A stretch of 64,000 bases of DNA. It comes from Microbacterium schleiferi. GTDB taxonomy: Bacteria > Actinomycetota > Actinomycetes > Actinomycetales > Microbacteriaceae. The stretch covers positions 1,550,001-1,614,000 of the forward strand of contig NZ_CP064760.1 in the NCBI RefSeq assembly GCF_015565955.1, read 5' to 3'. The position numbers were made by a program, and so were the translations under genes. Positions 1-10,176 of the stretch are shown one piece after another. The notes below the pieces were generated by a model. It ran no database searches. It saw only the letters and a program-made list of their open reading frames with translations, and was not told the DNA's origin. Every line of letters begins with the position of its first letter. Positions within the stretch are counted from its first letter, which is position 1.

Positions 1-73
1 CCCACCACCGGCACGTGTGAAAGGCCGCGACCCGTCAGGGTTGCGGCCTTTCACAGGTCATGATGGCGCGGCT
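1..73. repeat. First copy of a 73-bp direct repeat carrying a terminator hairpin
   Basis: Bases 1-73 recur at 162-234 with one mismatch (position 61 T against 222 C), a period of 161 bp. Each copy holds a long GC-rich hairpin. The right-hand copy ends exactly at the stop codon of the SHOCT membrane-protein gene, so the duplication copied the gene's 3' flank. Between the copies (74-161) I see no gene, only GC-rich sequence. Confidence 0.9.
16..55 (-). terminator. Distal tandem terminator hairpin
   Basis: An 18-bp stem (16-33 with 38-55) contains one G-T wobble and closes a GTCA tetraloop. The outer stem ends in TGTGAAA/TTTCACA, a common shape for actinobacterial terminators without a long U tract. 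It lies 179 bp past the SHOCT gene as a back-up copy of the hairpin at 177-216. Confidence 0.75.
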
Positions 74-161
74 TGGGAAGAACGCACAGTGTGGGTGGGC
101 CCACGCGGTCGGAGGCTCCGCGCGCTGCGCAGCGGCGCGTGGAGTGGCCGTGGGGACGACT

Positions 162-234
162 CCCACCACCGGCACGTGTGAAAGGCCGCGACCCGTCAGG
201 GTTGCGGCCTTTCACAGGTCACGATGGCGCGGCT
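162..234. repeat. Second copy of the 73-bp direct repeat
   Basis: This matches bases 1-73 at 72 of 73 positions. It begins with CCCACCACCGGCACG, contains the hairpin at 177-216 and ends at the stop codon of the minus-strand gene that starts at 623. Confidence 0.9.
177..216 (-). terminator. Terminator of the SHOCT membrane-protein gene
   Basis: This is the same 18-bp stem and GTCA loop as at 16-55. It begins 17 nt after the stop codon at 234-236 in the direction of transcription, the usual place for an intrinsic terminator. Confidence 0.8.
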
Positions 235-623
235 CAGGCGCCGAAGAACTGGTTTCCGAGGGCCTTGCTCTTGAGTGCGTCGAACTCGCCCTGCGAGATC
301 GTGCCGGCATCCAGCAGCGCCTTCGCGCGCTCGATCTCGGCGGACGGGTTCGCCGAAGCAGCGGGGTGGTACTCATCGGTCTCGGGAACGACACCGCGAC
401 GGAGGCTCGCACGCGCAGCCATACCGCGGCCGCGCGCGATCACGTACACGAGGGCTGTCAGGAAGGGCACGAGCACCAGGAAGACGATCCAGAGCGCTTT
501 CCAGCCGCCCGCCAGGGTGTGGTCGCGGAACAGATCGATGATGATCAGCGCGACGACGTAGATGTAGGCCGCGATGTAGAACATCACGAGCGCGAACCAG
601 AAGATGTCCCAGATGCCGAGCAC
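234..623 (-). CDS. SHOCT / PLDc_N-like small membrane protein
   Basis: This 129-residue protein has two hydrophobic segments (about residues 4-31 and 42-63), in the arrangement of the cardiolipin-synthase N-terminal (PLDc_N) family. A basic linker follows, then a C-terminal SHOCT motif at about 94-123 (EIERAKALLDAGTISQGEF). It probably sits in the cytoplasmic membrane; its substrate or partner is unknown. The start is GTG, chosen because GGAGGT lies 5 nt upstream. Its ribosome binding site lies directly after the long hairpin that ends pyk, leaving no room for a promoter of its own. Family assignment is fairly secure, function is not. Confidence 0.85.
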   Translation of the reverse strand: MLGIWDIFWFALVMFYIAAYIYVVALIIIDLFRDHTLAGGWKALWIVFLVLVPFLTALVYVIARGRGMAARASLRRGVVPETDEYHPAASANPSAEIERAKALLDAGTISQGEFDALKSKALGNQFFGA

Positions 624-638
624 GGCTACCTCCGAATG

Positions 639-681
639 CGAAAGGGTCGCGCTCAGCCTAGTGCTGGGCGCGACCCTTTCG
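639..681 (-). terminator. Long hairpin between pyk and the SHOCT gene
   Basis: The sequence is almost completely self-complementary: 639-657 pairs with 663-681, including one T-G wobble, around a 5-nt loop. It starts 12 nt after the pyk stop codon, so it is the likely pyk terminator. It ends only a few bases before the Shine-Dalgarno sequence of the next gene, so it could also act as an attenuator or mRNA stabiliser. Confidence 0.8.
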
Positions 682-693
682 TGTGTCGTGCGA

Positions 694-2142
694 TCAGCCC
701 GCGTTCTGGTACGCCGGCGCCTTCCCGTGCACGGCGTCTCCGACGTTGTGAATGCGGATGTCGTTCGTGGTGCCTTCGATCCCGGGAGGGGAACCCGAGA
801 TCACGACGACCTTGTCTCCGACCTGTGCCAGGTCGTTGGCGAGCAGGTAGTCATCGACCTGAATGAACATCCGGTCGGTGTGGGACACGTGCTCCACGAG
901 GGTCGACTGGATGCCCCAGGTGACCGCCATGCGACGTCGGATCGCAGGGTCGGGTGCGAAGGCCAGCATGGGGATCTTCGGTCGCAGACGCGAAAGACGG
1001 CGAGCCGAGTTCCCCGACTCTGTGAAGACGCAGAGGAACTTCGCCTCGACGAAGTCTGCGACCTCATTGGCTGCGAGCGTGATGATGCCGCCCTGCGTGC
1101 GCGGCTTGGTGTGGATCGGCGCGATGCGCTCGAGCCCGTGCTCTTCCGTGGACTCGATGATGCGAGCCATCGTCTGCACGACCACCACGGGGTAATCCCC
1201 GACACTCGTTTCGCCCGAGAGCATCACTGCGTCGGCGCCATCCAGGACGGCGTTGGCGACGTCGCTGGTTTCAGCGCGGGTGGGAACCGGGTTGTTGATC
1301 ATCGATTCGAGCATCTGCGTCGCGACGATCACGGGCTTGGCCATGGCGCGGCAGAGCTCGACCGCGCGCTTCTGCACGATCGGCACGGCCTCCAGGGGAA
1401 GCTCGACACCGAGGTCACCACGGGCGACCATGATCCCGTCGAAGGCGTCGATGATCTCCTCGAGATTGTCGACGGCCTGCGGCTTCTCGATCTTGGCGAT
1501 GACCGGGACTCGGCGCCCCTCCTCGGCCATGATCACGTGAACACGCTGCACGTCCTTGGCGTCTCGCACGAACGAGAGGGCGATGAGGTCGGCGCCGGTG
1601 CGCATACCCCAGCGCAGGTCAGCCTCGTCCTTGTCGGAGAGCGCGGGAACGTTGACCGCGACGCCGGGCAGGTTGATGCCCTTGTTGTTGGAAACGGGCC
1701 CACCGACGATGACTTCGGTGGTCACGACCGTGCCGTCGGTGTCGATGACTTTGACGCGCACCTTGCCGTCGTCGATCAAGAGGAAGTCGCCCGGCTTCAC
1801 GTCCGTGGGCAGCCCCTTGAACGTCGTCGAAACGATGTCCTTGGTGCCCAGGATGTCCTCGATGGTGATCTTGAAGATGTCACCCGGCGCGAGTTCGTGC
1901 GGGCCGTTCTCGAACTTCCCGAGGCGGATCTTGGGTCCCTGCAGGTCCACCAGGACCGCGACGGCGCGCTGTGCGTCGTCGGCTGCCTTGCGGACATTGG
2001 CGAAATTGTTCTCGTGTACCGAGTAATCGCCGTGGGAAAGGTTGAAGCGGGCGACGTCAACGCCGGCGTCGATGATGGCTCGAACCATCTCGTACGTCGA
2101 GGTTGCCGGGCCCAAGGTTGCGACGATCTTCGCGCGTCTCAT
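694..2142 (-). CDS. pyk: Pyruvate kinase
   Basis: Converts phosphoenolpyruvate and ADP to pyruvate and ATP, the last step of glycolysis, in the cytoplasm. The product is 482 residues, the usual bacterial length. It opens with MRRAKIVATLGPA, has the active-site segment VIAKIEKPQAVDN with the catalytic lysine near 217, the metal-binding region around MVARGDLGVELP (238-249), and the segment TRAETSDVANAV before the allosteric C-terminal domain. I chose the ATG at 2142 because family similarity begins there and GGAG lies upstream; the frame stays open further upstream but reads as non-family sequence. It follows gltD after a small hairpin and ends at a strong hairpin, so it is probably monocistronic or partly read through. 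Confidence 0.97.
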   Translation of the reverse strand: MRRAKIVATLGPATSTYEMVRAIIDAGVDVARFNLSHGDYSVHENNFANVRKAADDAQRAVAVLVDLQGPKIRLGKFENGPHELAPGDIFKITIEDILGTKDIVSTTFKGLPTDVKPGDFLLIDDGKVRVKVIDTDGTVVTTEVIVGGPVSNNKGINLPGVAVNVPALSDKDEADLRWGMRTGADLIALSFVRDAKDVQRVHVIMAEEGRRVPVIAKIEKPQAVDNLEEIIDAFDGIMVARGDLGVELPLEAVPIVQKRAVELCRAMAKPVIVATQMLESMINNPVPTRAETSDVANAVLDGADAVMLSGETSVGDYPVVVVQTMARIIESTEEHGLERIAPIHTKPRTQGGIITLAANEVADFVEAKFLCVFTESGNSARRLSRLRPKIPMLAFAPDPAIRRRMAVTWGIQSTLVEHVSHTDRMFIQVDDYLLANDLAQVGDKVVVISGSPPGIEGTTNDIRIHNVGDAVHGKAPAYQNAG

Positions 2143-2169
2143 CCGAGTGTGCTCCGTTGTTTGCGTGAT

Positions 2170-2186
2170 GCAGGCAGAAGGCCTGC
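2170..2186 (-). terminator. Hairpin after gltD
   Basis: A perfect 6-bp stem (GCAGGC/GCCTGC) with a 5-nt loop lies 26 nt past the gltD stop codon and before the pyk ribosome binding site. It is a modest terminator or attenuator candidate. Confidence 0.5.
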
Positions 2187-2212
2187 GGGTACAGGCAGGG
2201 GCCGGGCCCAGC

Positions 2213-3678
2213 CTACGCGTGCGCCATACCGATGGCGACATCCGTGGGGTTAACAGGAGACGGAAGCTCCGTTTCACCCATCAGATATCGATCCACCGCT
2301 GCAGCGGCCGCGCGTCCTTCGGCGATTGCCCAGACGATCAGAGACTGGCCGCGGCCGGCGTCACCGGCAACGAACACCCCCGGATGCGTCGTCTGGTAAT
2401 CGTCCTCACGGGCAACGTTGCCACGATCGGTGAATCTGGTGCCGAGCTGTTCTTCGAGAAGCAACCGCTCCGGTCCGGTGAACCCCATAGCGATGAGTAC
2501 GAGGTCGGCGGGGATCTCGCGCTCGGTGCCGCTCTTGGGGACGCGTCGACCGTCGACGAACTCGGTCTCGGCGAGGCGCAGGTACTGCACTTCGCCCGCG
2601 TCGTTGCCGAGGAACTCGACGGTGGAGGCCAGGTACATGCGTTCGCCACCCTCCTCGTGTGCCGACTGCACCTCGAAGAGCGTCGGGGCCATCGGCCACG
2701 GCTGGGCATCGGGGCGCGCCTCGGGAGGGCGGCGACCGATCGCGAGGTTCGTGACGCTCAGCGCACCCTGGCGGTGTGCCGTTCCGATGCAGTCCGCACC
2801 GGTGTCACCACCGCCGATCACGATGACGTGCTTGCCTTCCGCCGTGATCTGATTGGCCACGGCATCCCCCGCGACGGCGTGGTTCGACTCGACGAGGTAC
2901 TCCATCGCGAAGTGAACTCCGGCGAGGTCTCGTCCCGGGATCGGGAGATCACGCGGAACTGTCGCACCGGTCGCAACGACGACCGCGTCATACCGGGCGC
3001 GAAGCGCATCCCAGCTGATGTCGGTGCCGATGTTCACGCCCGCGCGGAACCGGGTTCCCTCGTCCTGCATCTGGCGAAGCCGCGACTCGAGGTGCCGCTT
3101 CTCCATCTTGAAGTCCGGGATGCCGTAGCGCAGCAGCCCGCCGATGCGGTCATCGCGCTCGTAGACCGCAACGGTGTGGCCCGCTCGCGTGAGCTGCTGC
3201 GCGGCGGCCAGGCCCGCGGGGCCCGAGCCGACCACGGCCACGGTCTTGCCCGTCAGCCGGCCCGGCGGCTTGGGCTCGACCCAACCGCTCGCGAAGGCCT
3301 GATCGATGATCGAGACCTCCACCTGCTTGATGGTCACCGCGGGCTGGTTGATCCCCAGGACGCACGCGCTCTCGCACGGCGCGGGGCACAGCCGACCCGT
3401 GAACTCGGGGAAGTTGTTCGTCGCGTGCAGGCGGTCGATCGCAGCTCGACCCTCCCCCGCCAGGTGAGGTCGTTCCACTCCGGGATGAGGTTGCCCAGGG
3501 GGCATCCCTGGTGGCAGAACGGGATGCCGCAGTCCATGCATCGACCCGCCTGTCGGCGCAGTACGGCGTTGTCGCCGGGCTCATAGACCTCTTTCCAGTC
3601 CATGATGCGCACCGGCACGGGACGGCGCGCGGGAAGCTCCCGTTCCGTCACCTTCAGAAAGCCCTTGGGATCAGCCAC
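2213..3678 (-). pseudogene. gltD: Glutamate synthase small subunit, frame broken by a 1-base deletion
   Basis: The NADPH-dependent beta subunit passes electrons to GltB for glutamate synthesis from glutamine and 2-oxoglutarate. The first part reads from the GTG at 3678 through the [4Fe-4S] cysteine cluster [17 protein letters not shown] to NDLTWRG. The frame then shifts, and the rest (CPAPCESAC, the FAD motif GSGPAGLAAA, the NADPH motif GGGDTGADC) continues in another frame to 2213. The break is a run of five C on the plus strand (3454-3458); one more base restores [11 protein letters not shown] exactly. The start overlaps the end of gltB by 8 bp and has GGAGGT 5 nt upstream. The gene is most likely functional in the organism. 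Confidence 0.93.
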
Positions 3679-6600
3679 CGGTCACCTCCAGGATGCGGGT
3701 CCAGACGACATCGCCGTCGGGGTCGAGTCCTTCGTCAACAGCTTCCTGCCGCGTGCGCAGCACGGCGGCGTAGTCACGGGGAACGACGCGGACGAAGTTG
3801 GCGACCTCCTCGTCGAAGCGTGCGAGGAAGTCCGCGGCAAGAGCAGACCCGGTCTGTTCGACATGCTGCTCGAGCAGGTCCCGCAACATCTCGGCATCCG
3901 CTGAGCCCAGCGGGCCCAGCTCCAGCTCGCCGGTTGCCAGCGCTTCCCGGTTCACAAGATCGGAGTTGAGCCGGTAGACGTAGGCGGTTCCGCCGGACAT
4001 CCCGGCGCCCAGGTTACGACCCGTCGGCCCGAGGATGACGGCAAGTCCACCGGTCATGTACTCCAGCGCATGGTCGCCGACGCCTTCGACGACAGCTGTC
4101 GCTCCGGAGTTGCGGACGAAGAAACGCTCACCGACCACGCCGCGCAGGAAGAGCGTGCCTTGCGTTGCGCCATAGCCGATGACGTTGCCGGCGATGACGT
4201 TCTGCGATGCATCGAACGTGGCATCTTCCGGGGGCCGGATGACGATCTGACCGCCCGAGAGTCCCTTGCCGACGTAGTCGTTCGAGTCTCCCGTCAACCG
4301 GAGCGTGATGCCCGCCGGCATGAACGCGCCGAAGGACTGGCCGGCCGAACCGGTGAGGTTGATCGTGATGGAACCAGCCGGAAGTCCGTTCTGACCCTGC
4401 GCCTTGGTCACATGGTGACCGAGGAGAGTACCGACGGCCCGCGCCGTGTTGCGCACCGGCAGATCGATCGTGATCTCACCACCGTGTGCGATGACATCCT
4501 GCGCGCGCTCGATGATCGGGACGTCGAAATGCTCGTCCAGCTCGTGGTTCTGCGGGCGCAGGTTACGGCGCGGCTCGTCGTCGGCAAAGGCGGGACCCTC
4601 CAGCACGGGGGTCAGATCCATGCCGCTTGCCTTCCAGTGCGCGATAGCCCGGTTCGTGTCGAGCACCTCGTGGTGACCGATGGCCTCGTCGAGGGAGCGG
4701 AAGCCGAGCTCTGCCAGGTACTCCCGCACCTCTTGGGCGATGAACTCCATGAACGTCTCGACGAACTCCGGCTTGCCGGTGAACCGCGATCGCAGGACCG
4801 GGTTCTGCGTGGCGACGCCGACCGGACAGGTGTCCAGGTGGCACACGCGCATCATGATGCATCCGGAGACGACCAGCGGTGCGGTGGCGAAACCGAACTC
4901 TTCGGCACCCAGCAGGGCGCCGATGATGACGTCGCGTCCGGTCTTGATCTGGCCGTCCACCTGCACGACCACCCGATCGCGCATTCCGTTGAGCATCAGG
5001 GTCTGCTGCGTCTCGGCGAGCCCGAGCTCCCAGGGGGTACCGGCGTGCTTGAGCGAGTTGAGTGGGCTCGCCCCGGTGCCGCCATCGTGACCCGAAACCA
5101 GGATGACGTCGGCCAGCGCCTTGGCAGTACCCGCTGCCACGGCACCGATGCCCGACTGGCTGACCAGCTTGACGTGGACCCGGGCTTCGGGGTTTGCGCG
5201 CTTGAGATCGAAGATCAGCTGCTTGAGGTCTTCGATCGAGTAGATGTCGTGGTGCGGCGGCGGAGAGATGAGTCCGACCCCCGCGGTGGCGTGCCGCGTG
5301 CGGGCAACCCACGGATAGACCTTGGTCGGCGGGAGCTGGCCGCCCTCTCCGGGCTTTGCTCCCTGCGCGAGCTTGATCTGAATGTCGTCTGCCTCGGTGA
5401 GATACAGACTCGTCACACCGAACCGACCCGAGGCCACCTGCTTGATGGCGCTGCGGCGTTCCGGGTCGAGCAGGCGATCGACATCCTCGCCGCCTTCACC
5501 GGTGTTGGACTTGCCGCCAATCCGGTTCATCGCGATCGCGAGCGTCTCGTGCGCTTCCTTCGAGATGGAGCCGTAGCTCATGGCTCCCGTCGAGAACCGC
5601 TTCACGATCGCGGAGACCGGTTCGACCTCGTCGATCGGCACGGGTCGGCGAACGCCGGTGCGCAGGCGGAAGAGGCCGCGCAGGGTCTTCAGCTCACTGG
5701 CCTGGTCATCGACCAGCTTGGTGTATTCGCGGAAGACGTCGTACCGGCGAGTCCGCGTCGAATGCTGCAGACGGAAGACGGTCTCGGGGTTGAACAGGTG
5801 CGGCGAACCATCGCGACGCCACTGGTACTCGCCTCCGGTCCAGAGGCGCTCGTGCGCGCGTTCTGCCTCGTCTTCGGGGTACGCGTACGCGTGCCGTGAC
5901 CGGTTTTCGGCGGCGATGACGTCGAGCCCGACACCGCCGAGCTTCGTCTCGGTGCCGGTGAAGTAGGCATCCACGAACTCCTGCGACAGACCGACGGCCT
6001 CGAAGACCTGGGCGCCGGCGTAGGAGGAAACCGTGGAAATGCCCATCTTCGACATGATCTTCAAAACGCCCTTGCCGAGCGCGTAGATCAGGTTCTTGAC
6101 AGCCTTCTCGGGCGTGAGGCCGCTGATGTAGCCGGCGCGCACCAGGTACTCGACGGTCTCCATCGCGAGGTAGGGGTTTACCGCCGATGCGCCGTAGCCG
6201 AGCAGCGTCGCGACGTGGTGGACTTCCCGCACATCGCCGGCCTCGACCACCAGGCCCACCTTCATGCGCGTCTCACGCCTGATCAGGTGGTGGTGGATGG
6301 CTGCGACCATCAGGAGCGAGGGAATCGGCGCGAGGTCCTTGTTCGAGTCGCGGTCGCTGAGCACGATGTACTCGGCACCGTCCTCGATAGCCTGATCGAC
6401 CTCGCTGCACATCTGCGCGATGCGCTTCTGCATGCCCTTGTGGCCTGCTTCGACCCGGTACAGACCGCGGATCGTCACGGACGAACGGCCGGGTACTGCC
6501 GTGTCGATGTGCTGGATCTTCGCGAGCTCGTCGTTGTCGATGACCGGGAAGTCGAGGGTCACGGTGCGCGAGTGGCTCGGACCCCAGCCCAGCAGGTTAC

Positions 6601-8251
6601 GCTCCGGCCCGATTCCGAGCGAGAGCGAGGTCACGACCTCTTCACGGATCGAGTCCAGGGGCGGGTTGGTCACCTGCGCGAACTGCTGCGTGAAGTAGTC
6701 GAACAGGAGCCGCGGACGATCGCTGAGGACGGCCACCGGGGTGTCACTTCCCATGGCGCCGAGCGGCTCGGCGCCCTTCTGCCCCATGGGGGTCAGCAGG
6801 ATGCGGACCTCTTCCTCCGTGTAGCCGAACGTGCGCTGACGGCGGGTGATCGATGCGATCGGGTGCACGATGTGCTCGCGCTCGGGCAGCTCCGACAAGC
6901 GCACCCGCCCGGCGTCGAGCCACTCCTGCCAGGGCTGCATCGTTGCCAGATCGTGTTTGATCTCGTCGTCCTCGATGATCCGGCGCTGCGCCGTGTCCAC
7001 GAGGAACATGCGCCCGGGGCGCAGTCGCCCGCGGCGCTTGATGCGCTCGGGAGCGAAGTCCAGGACGCCGGTCTCGCTGCCGATGACGACCAGGCCGTCG
7101 GTGGTTTCGGTCCAGCGGCCCGGACGCAGGCCGTTGCGGTCCAGCGTCGCACCGACCAGCGTGCCGTCGGTGAAGATGAGCGCGGCGGGGCCGTCCCAGG
7201 GCTCCATCTGGATCGCGTGGTAGTCGTAGAACGCCCGCAACGCTGGGTCGAGACCGACCTGCTTCTCGTAGGCCTCGGGAACCATCATCATGATGGCGTG
7301 GGGCAGGCTCCGCCCGGTCAGCGTGAGCAGTTCGAGCACCTCGTCGAAGGATGCCGAGTCGCTCGCACCGTCGGTGCAGATGGGAAGCAGCGGACGGATG
7401 TCGCCGATCAGCTCGGACTCGAGCTGGGACTGGCGTGCCCGCATCCAGTTGCGGTTGCCGTTGACGGTGTTGATCTCGCCGTTGTGCGCGAGCATGCGCA
7501 GCGGCTGCGCCAGGCGCCACGAGGGGAAGGTGTTCGTCGAGTAGCGCGAGTGGACGACGGCGAGCTCGGATGCGAACCGCTCGTCCTGCAGGTCAGGGTA
7601 GAACGGCTCCAACTGCAGCGTCGTGACCATGCCCTTGTAGCCGAGCGTGCGCGCCGAGAGAGACACGAAGTACGCGCCGAGCTCGGTGCGGCTGCGCTTG
7701 CGGAGCCGGTAGGTGCGGCGGTCCAGCGCGATTCCCGACAGAGCCGGAGCGTCGCCGACCGCGGGACGGGAGACGAAGAGCTGCTCGAAGGCGGGACGCG
7801 CGTCGAACGCGAGCTTGCCGAGGTTCTCGTCCTCGGTCGGCACCTCACGCCAGCCGAGCACCTCGAGGTTCTCGCTGGCCGCGATGCGCTCGATGCCGGC
7901 CTTCTGCTCGGCGCGGGCTTCGTGGTCCAGCGGCAGGAACACCATGCCCGCGGCGTACTCCCCCATCGGCGGGAGGTCGAAGCCCACGACGGCGCGCAGG
8001 AAAGCATCCGGCATCTGCGTGAGGATGCCGGCGCCATCGCCGGTGCCGGCATCAGAGCCGATCGCACCGCGGTGCTCGAGGTTGCGCAGCGCCGTCAGGG
8101 CGAGGTCGATGATGTCGTGACCGGGCTCCCCACGAAGGGTCGCGACCATGGCCAGGCCACACGCATCCCGTTCGAAGTCAGGGTTGTACATCCCCTGCTT
8201 GGCGGGGAAGCCGGTCTCGCCGGTGGCGATGCGACGGGGGCTCGATGCCAT
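3671..8251 (-). CDS. gltB: Glutamate synthase large subunit
   Basis: The 1526-residue alpha subunit of NADPH-GOGAT hydrolyses glutamine at an N-terminal class II amidotransferase domain and channels ammonia to an FMN/[3Fe-4S] synthase site. The nucleophile is the cysteine in RDACGLAM (residue 31), exposed after propeptide removal. The Fe-S cysteines are in [15 protein letters not shown]. The C-terminal GXGXG-type domain contains GQSFGAF and [10 protein letters not shown] chose ATG 8251; an in-frame TTG at 8278 and GTG at 8266 are alternatives, and the upstream sequence has only a weak GAGG. It is followed by gltD with an 8-bp overlap. Nitrogen assimilation genes are normally transcribed together like this. 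Confidence 0.96.
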   Translation of the reverse strand: MASSPRRIATGETGFPAKQGMYNPDFERDACGLAMVATLRGEPGHDIIDLALTALRNLEHRGAIGSDAGTGDGAGILTQMPDAFLRAVVGFDLPPMGEYAAGMVFLPLDHEARAEQKAGIERIAASENLEVLGWREVPTEDENLGKLAFDARPAFEQLFVSRPAVGDAPALSGIALDRRTYRLRKRSRTELGAYFVSLSARTLGYKGMVTTLQLEPFYPDLQDERFASELAVVHSRYSTNTFPSWRLAQPLRMLAHNGEINTVNGNRNWMRARQSQLESELIGDIRPLLPICTDGASDSASFDEVLELLTLTGRSLPHAIMMMVPEAYEKQVGLDPALRAFYDYHAIQMEPWDGPAALIFTDGTLVGATLDRNGLRPGRWTETTDGLVVIGSETGVLDFAPERIKRRGRLRPGRMFLVDTAQRRIIEDDEIKHDLATMQPWQEWLDAGRVRLSELPEREHIVHPIASITRRQRTFGYTEEEVRILLTPMGQKGAEPLGAMGSDTPVAVLSDRPRLLFDYFTQQFAQVTNPPLDSIREEVVTSLSLGIGPERNLLGWGPSHSRTVTLDFPVIDNDELAKIQHIDTAVPGRSSVTIRGLYRVEAGHKGMQKRIAQMCSEVDQAIEDGAEYIVLSDRDSNKDLAPIPSLLMVAAIHHHLIRRETRMKVGLVVEAGDVREVHHVATLLGYGASAVNPYLAMETVEYLVRAGYISGLTPEKAVKNLIYALGKGVLKIMSKMGISTVSSYAGAQVFEAVGLSQEFVDAYFTGTETKLGGVGLDVIAAENRSRHAYAYPEDEAERAHERLWTGGEYQWRRDGSPHLFNPETVFRLQHSTRTRRYDVFREYTKLVDDQASELKTLRGLFRLRTGVRRPVPIDEVEPVSAIVKRFSTGAMSYGSISKEAHETLAIAMNRIGGKSNTGEGGEDVDRLLDPERRSAIKQVASGRFGVTSLYLTEADDIQIKLAQGAKPGEGGQLPPTKVYPWVARTRHATAGVGLISPPPHHDIYSIEDLKQLIFDLKRANPEARVHVKLVSQSGIGAVAAGTAKALADVILVSGHDGGTGASPLNSLKHAGTPWELGLAETQQTLMLNGMRDRVVVQVDGQIKTGRDVIIGALLGAEEFGFATAPLVVSGCIMMRVCHLDTCPVGVATQNPVLRSRFTGKPEFVETFMEFIAQEVREYLAELGFRSLDEAIGHHEVLDTNRAIAHWKASGMDLTPVLEGPAFADDEPRRNLRPQNHELDEHFDVPIIERAQDVIAHGGEITIDLPVRNTARAVGTLLGHHVTKAQGQNGLPAGSITINLTGSAGQSFGAFMPAGITLRLTGDSNDYVGKGLSGGQIVIRPPEDATFDASQNVIAGNVIGYGATQGTLFLRGVVGERFFVRNSGATAVVEGVGDHALEYMTGGLAVILGPTGRNLGAGMSGGTAYVYRLNSDLVNREALATGELELGPLGSADAEMLRDLLEQHVEQTGSALAADFLARFDEEVANFVRVVPRDYAAVLRTRQEAVDEGLDPDGDVVWTRILEVTGG

Positions 8252-8346
8252 TCCTACCGTCCTCACGTTGATGCTCAAGATGGGACGACGTCGGCCCGGC
8301 TGTGTGTGGTGTACGCGGTGATCGGGGTACTACTCCGGTGATCAGA

Positions 8347-9318
8347 TCACTGCGGCCGAGGGGTGCTTGTGGCGCTGCCGGCGGTGACTTCGGGGGCCGG
8401 TGGTTCGCTGACGTCGACGAAGTCGGGAGTGTCCTGCGATTGTACAGTGCCTTTCGCGGCGCGCTCGCGACCGGGAACGTACGGCGAGGGCTCCCGCCCG
8501 GGATGGCGGCGCTTCTGGACGATCATGATCGCGAGGCCGATGAGAACCCCGAAGATCGCGGCCCAGACGTTGGTGCGGATACCGAGGAAGATTTCGCTCG
8601 GATCGATCCGAATGGACTCCCACACGATGCGGCCGGCGCTGTACCAGATGAGGTAGAGACCGAACAGACGGCCCCACTGCAGCACGAAACGGCGGCCCGC
8701 CCACAGGAGGACGGCAGCTCCCAGAAGGTTCCAGATCATCTCGTACAGGAACGTCGGGTGGAAGAGAGTGCCCGGGGCAAGACCCGGCGGGAAGGCCGGG
8801 TTGGTGGACTCGATCTCCAGTCCCCACGGAAGGTCGGTGGGAAGGCCGAACAGCTCGTGGTTGAACCAGTTTCCGAGGCGTCCCATGGCCTGCGCAATGA
8901 TCAGACCTGGCGCCAATGCGTCGGCGAATGACCAGAATCGGATGCCGGTCCAGCGGCATCCGAGCCAGGCGCCCACCGCTCCGCCGATCAGCGCGCCATA
9001 GATGGCGATACCACCCTCCCAGATGCGGAAGATGGCCCAGATGTCGGCTCCCTCGCCAAAGTAGAAGCCGGGGTGGGTGACGACGTGGTAGATCCGAGCG
9101 ACGATGATCGCGAGGGGCACCGCGAGGAGCGCGATGTCGATGACGATCCAGTTCTCGGCACCGCGCTTGGTCAGCCGGTAGTTCGTGAGCAGGACCGCGA
9201 CGATGATGCCCGCGATGATGCACAGCGCGTAGAAGTGGATCGTGAACGGGCCCACGGGGAACGAACTGATACCCGGGCTCGGGATGCTGGTCAGGACGTT
9301 CTGGGAAGCGGTGATCAT
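8347..9318 (-). CDS. lgt: Prolipoprotein diacylglyceryl transferase
   Basis: Transfers diacylglycerol from phosphatidylglycerol to the lipobox cysteine of prelipoproteins, at the cytoplasmic membrane. This 323-residue polytopic protein has about seven hydrophobic segments, the Lgt signature GRLGNWFNHELFG near the middle, and HPTFLYEMIWN. A hydrophilic C-terminal tail of about 50 residues rich in charge, Pro and Thr follows the last membrane segment, as is common in actinobacterial Lgt. The ATG at 9318 has GAGGA upstream. It lies directly downstream of trpA, a conserved actinobacterial neighbourhood. The 95 bp that follow must hold the gltB promoter; I see no strong consensus there. Confidence 0.96.
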   Translation of the reverse strand: MITASQNVLTSIPSPGISSFPVGPFTIHFYALCIIAGIIVAVLLTNYRLTKRGAENWIVIDIALLAVPLAIIVARIYHVVTHPGFYFGEGADIWAIFRIWEGGIAIYGALIGGAVGAWLGCRWTGIRFWSFADALAPGLIIAQAMGRLGNWFNHELFGLPTDLPWGLEIESTNPAFPPGLAPGTLFHPTFLYEMIWNLLGAAVLLWAGRRFVLQWGRLFGLYLIWYSAGRIVWESIRIDPSEIFLGIRTNVWAAIFGVLIGLAIMIVQKRRHPGREPSPYVPGRERAAKGTVQSQDTPDFVDVSEPPAPEVTAGSATSTPRPQ

Positions 9319-9390
9319 ATCGATCGTCCTCAGTTGGTCGGGCGCCGGCCGGAGGGCCGACGACGTGAGTCTAGTTCGATCGCGCTGCGC

Positions 9391-10176
9391 TTATCCGCGG
9401 ACGGTACCCGCGACGAGCTCCCGCGCAGCCGCCGCCAGCCCGTCGAGACCGCCGTCGCGCAGCGCGCGCACGAGCGCCGTGCCGACGATCGCGCCGTCAG
9501 CGTATTCGAGCACGCTGCGCACGTGGTCGGCGTTCGAGACGCCGATTCCGACGCACGCGCGCTCGGCGCCGTGCTCCCGCAGTCGTGCGACCAGAGCGCG
9601 AGCAGCGGCATCCAGCTGCGCCCGCTCCCCCGTGATCCCCATGGTCGAGACCGTGTAGACGAAGCCCGTCGTCTCGCGCACGATCATGGCGAGACGGTCA
9701 TCGGTCGAACTCGGGGCTGCAAGAAACACGCGGTCAAGGCCGGTGCGTGCGCTCTCGGCGAGCCAGTCGGCTGCAGCATCGGGGGTGATATCCGGCGTGA
9801 TCAGTCCGGCGCCGCCGGCGGCGCGGAGATCATCGGCGTAGCGAGAGACCCCGTACTGGACCACGGGGTTCCAATACGTCATTACGAGGGCGGGGATGTC
9901 GGTGCGCGCTGTCACCTCACGCACAGCTGTGAAGGTGTCGCGCATCCGGAAGCCCGCTTCCAGTGCCGCATTCGTGGCCTCCTGGATCACCGGGCCATCC
10001 ATTACGGGGTCTGAGTACGGCGGACCGAGTTCGAGGATGTCGACCCCGGCTTCCGCGAGCGTCACCGCGGCCTCGATACTCGTTTCCAGGTCGGGGTATC
10101 CGATCGGGAGGTAGCCGATGAGAGCGCCGCGCCCCTGGGCGTGGGCAGCGTCGATCGCGGCGGCGACGGCGCTCAC
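9391..10176 (-). CDS. trpA: Tryptophan synthase alpha chain
   Basis: Cleaves indole-3-glycerol phosphate to indole and glyceraldehyde-3-phosphate and passes indole through a tunnel to TrpB. The product is 261 residues, a TIM barrel. It has the substrate segment [26 protein letters not shown] with the catalytic aspartate region, and the phosphate-binding [10 protein letters not shown] and GAIVGTALV. The start is the GTG at 10176, which overlaps the trpB stop in GTGA; this matches translational coupling between the two subunits. The frame upstream of this point belongs to trpB and gives no family similarity. Confidence 0.95.
   Translation of the reverse strand: MSAVAAAIDAAHAQGRGALIGYLPIGYPDLETSIEAAVTLAEAGVDILELGPPYSDPVMDGPVIQEATNAALEAGFRMRDTFTAVREVTARTDIPALVMTYWNPVVQYGVSRYADDLRAAGGAGLITPDITPDAAADWLAESARTGLDRVFLAAPSSTDDRLAMIVRETTGFVYTVSTMGITGERAQLDAAARALVARLREHGAERACVGIGVSNADHVRSVLEYADGAIVGTALVRALRDGGLDGLAAAARELVAGTVRG

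Noticed and set aside
2213..3678. Programmed ribosomal frameshifting in gltD and the other broken genes
   Set aside because: Twelve unrelated genes would each need it, the contexts differ, and there is no shared slippery heptamer plus downstream structure. Homopolymer error is simpler.
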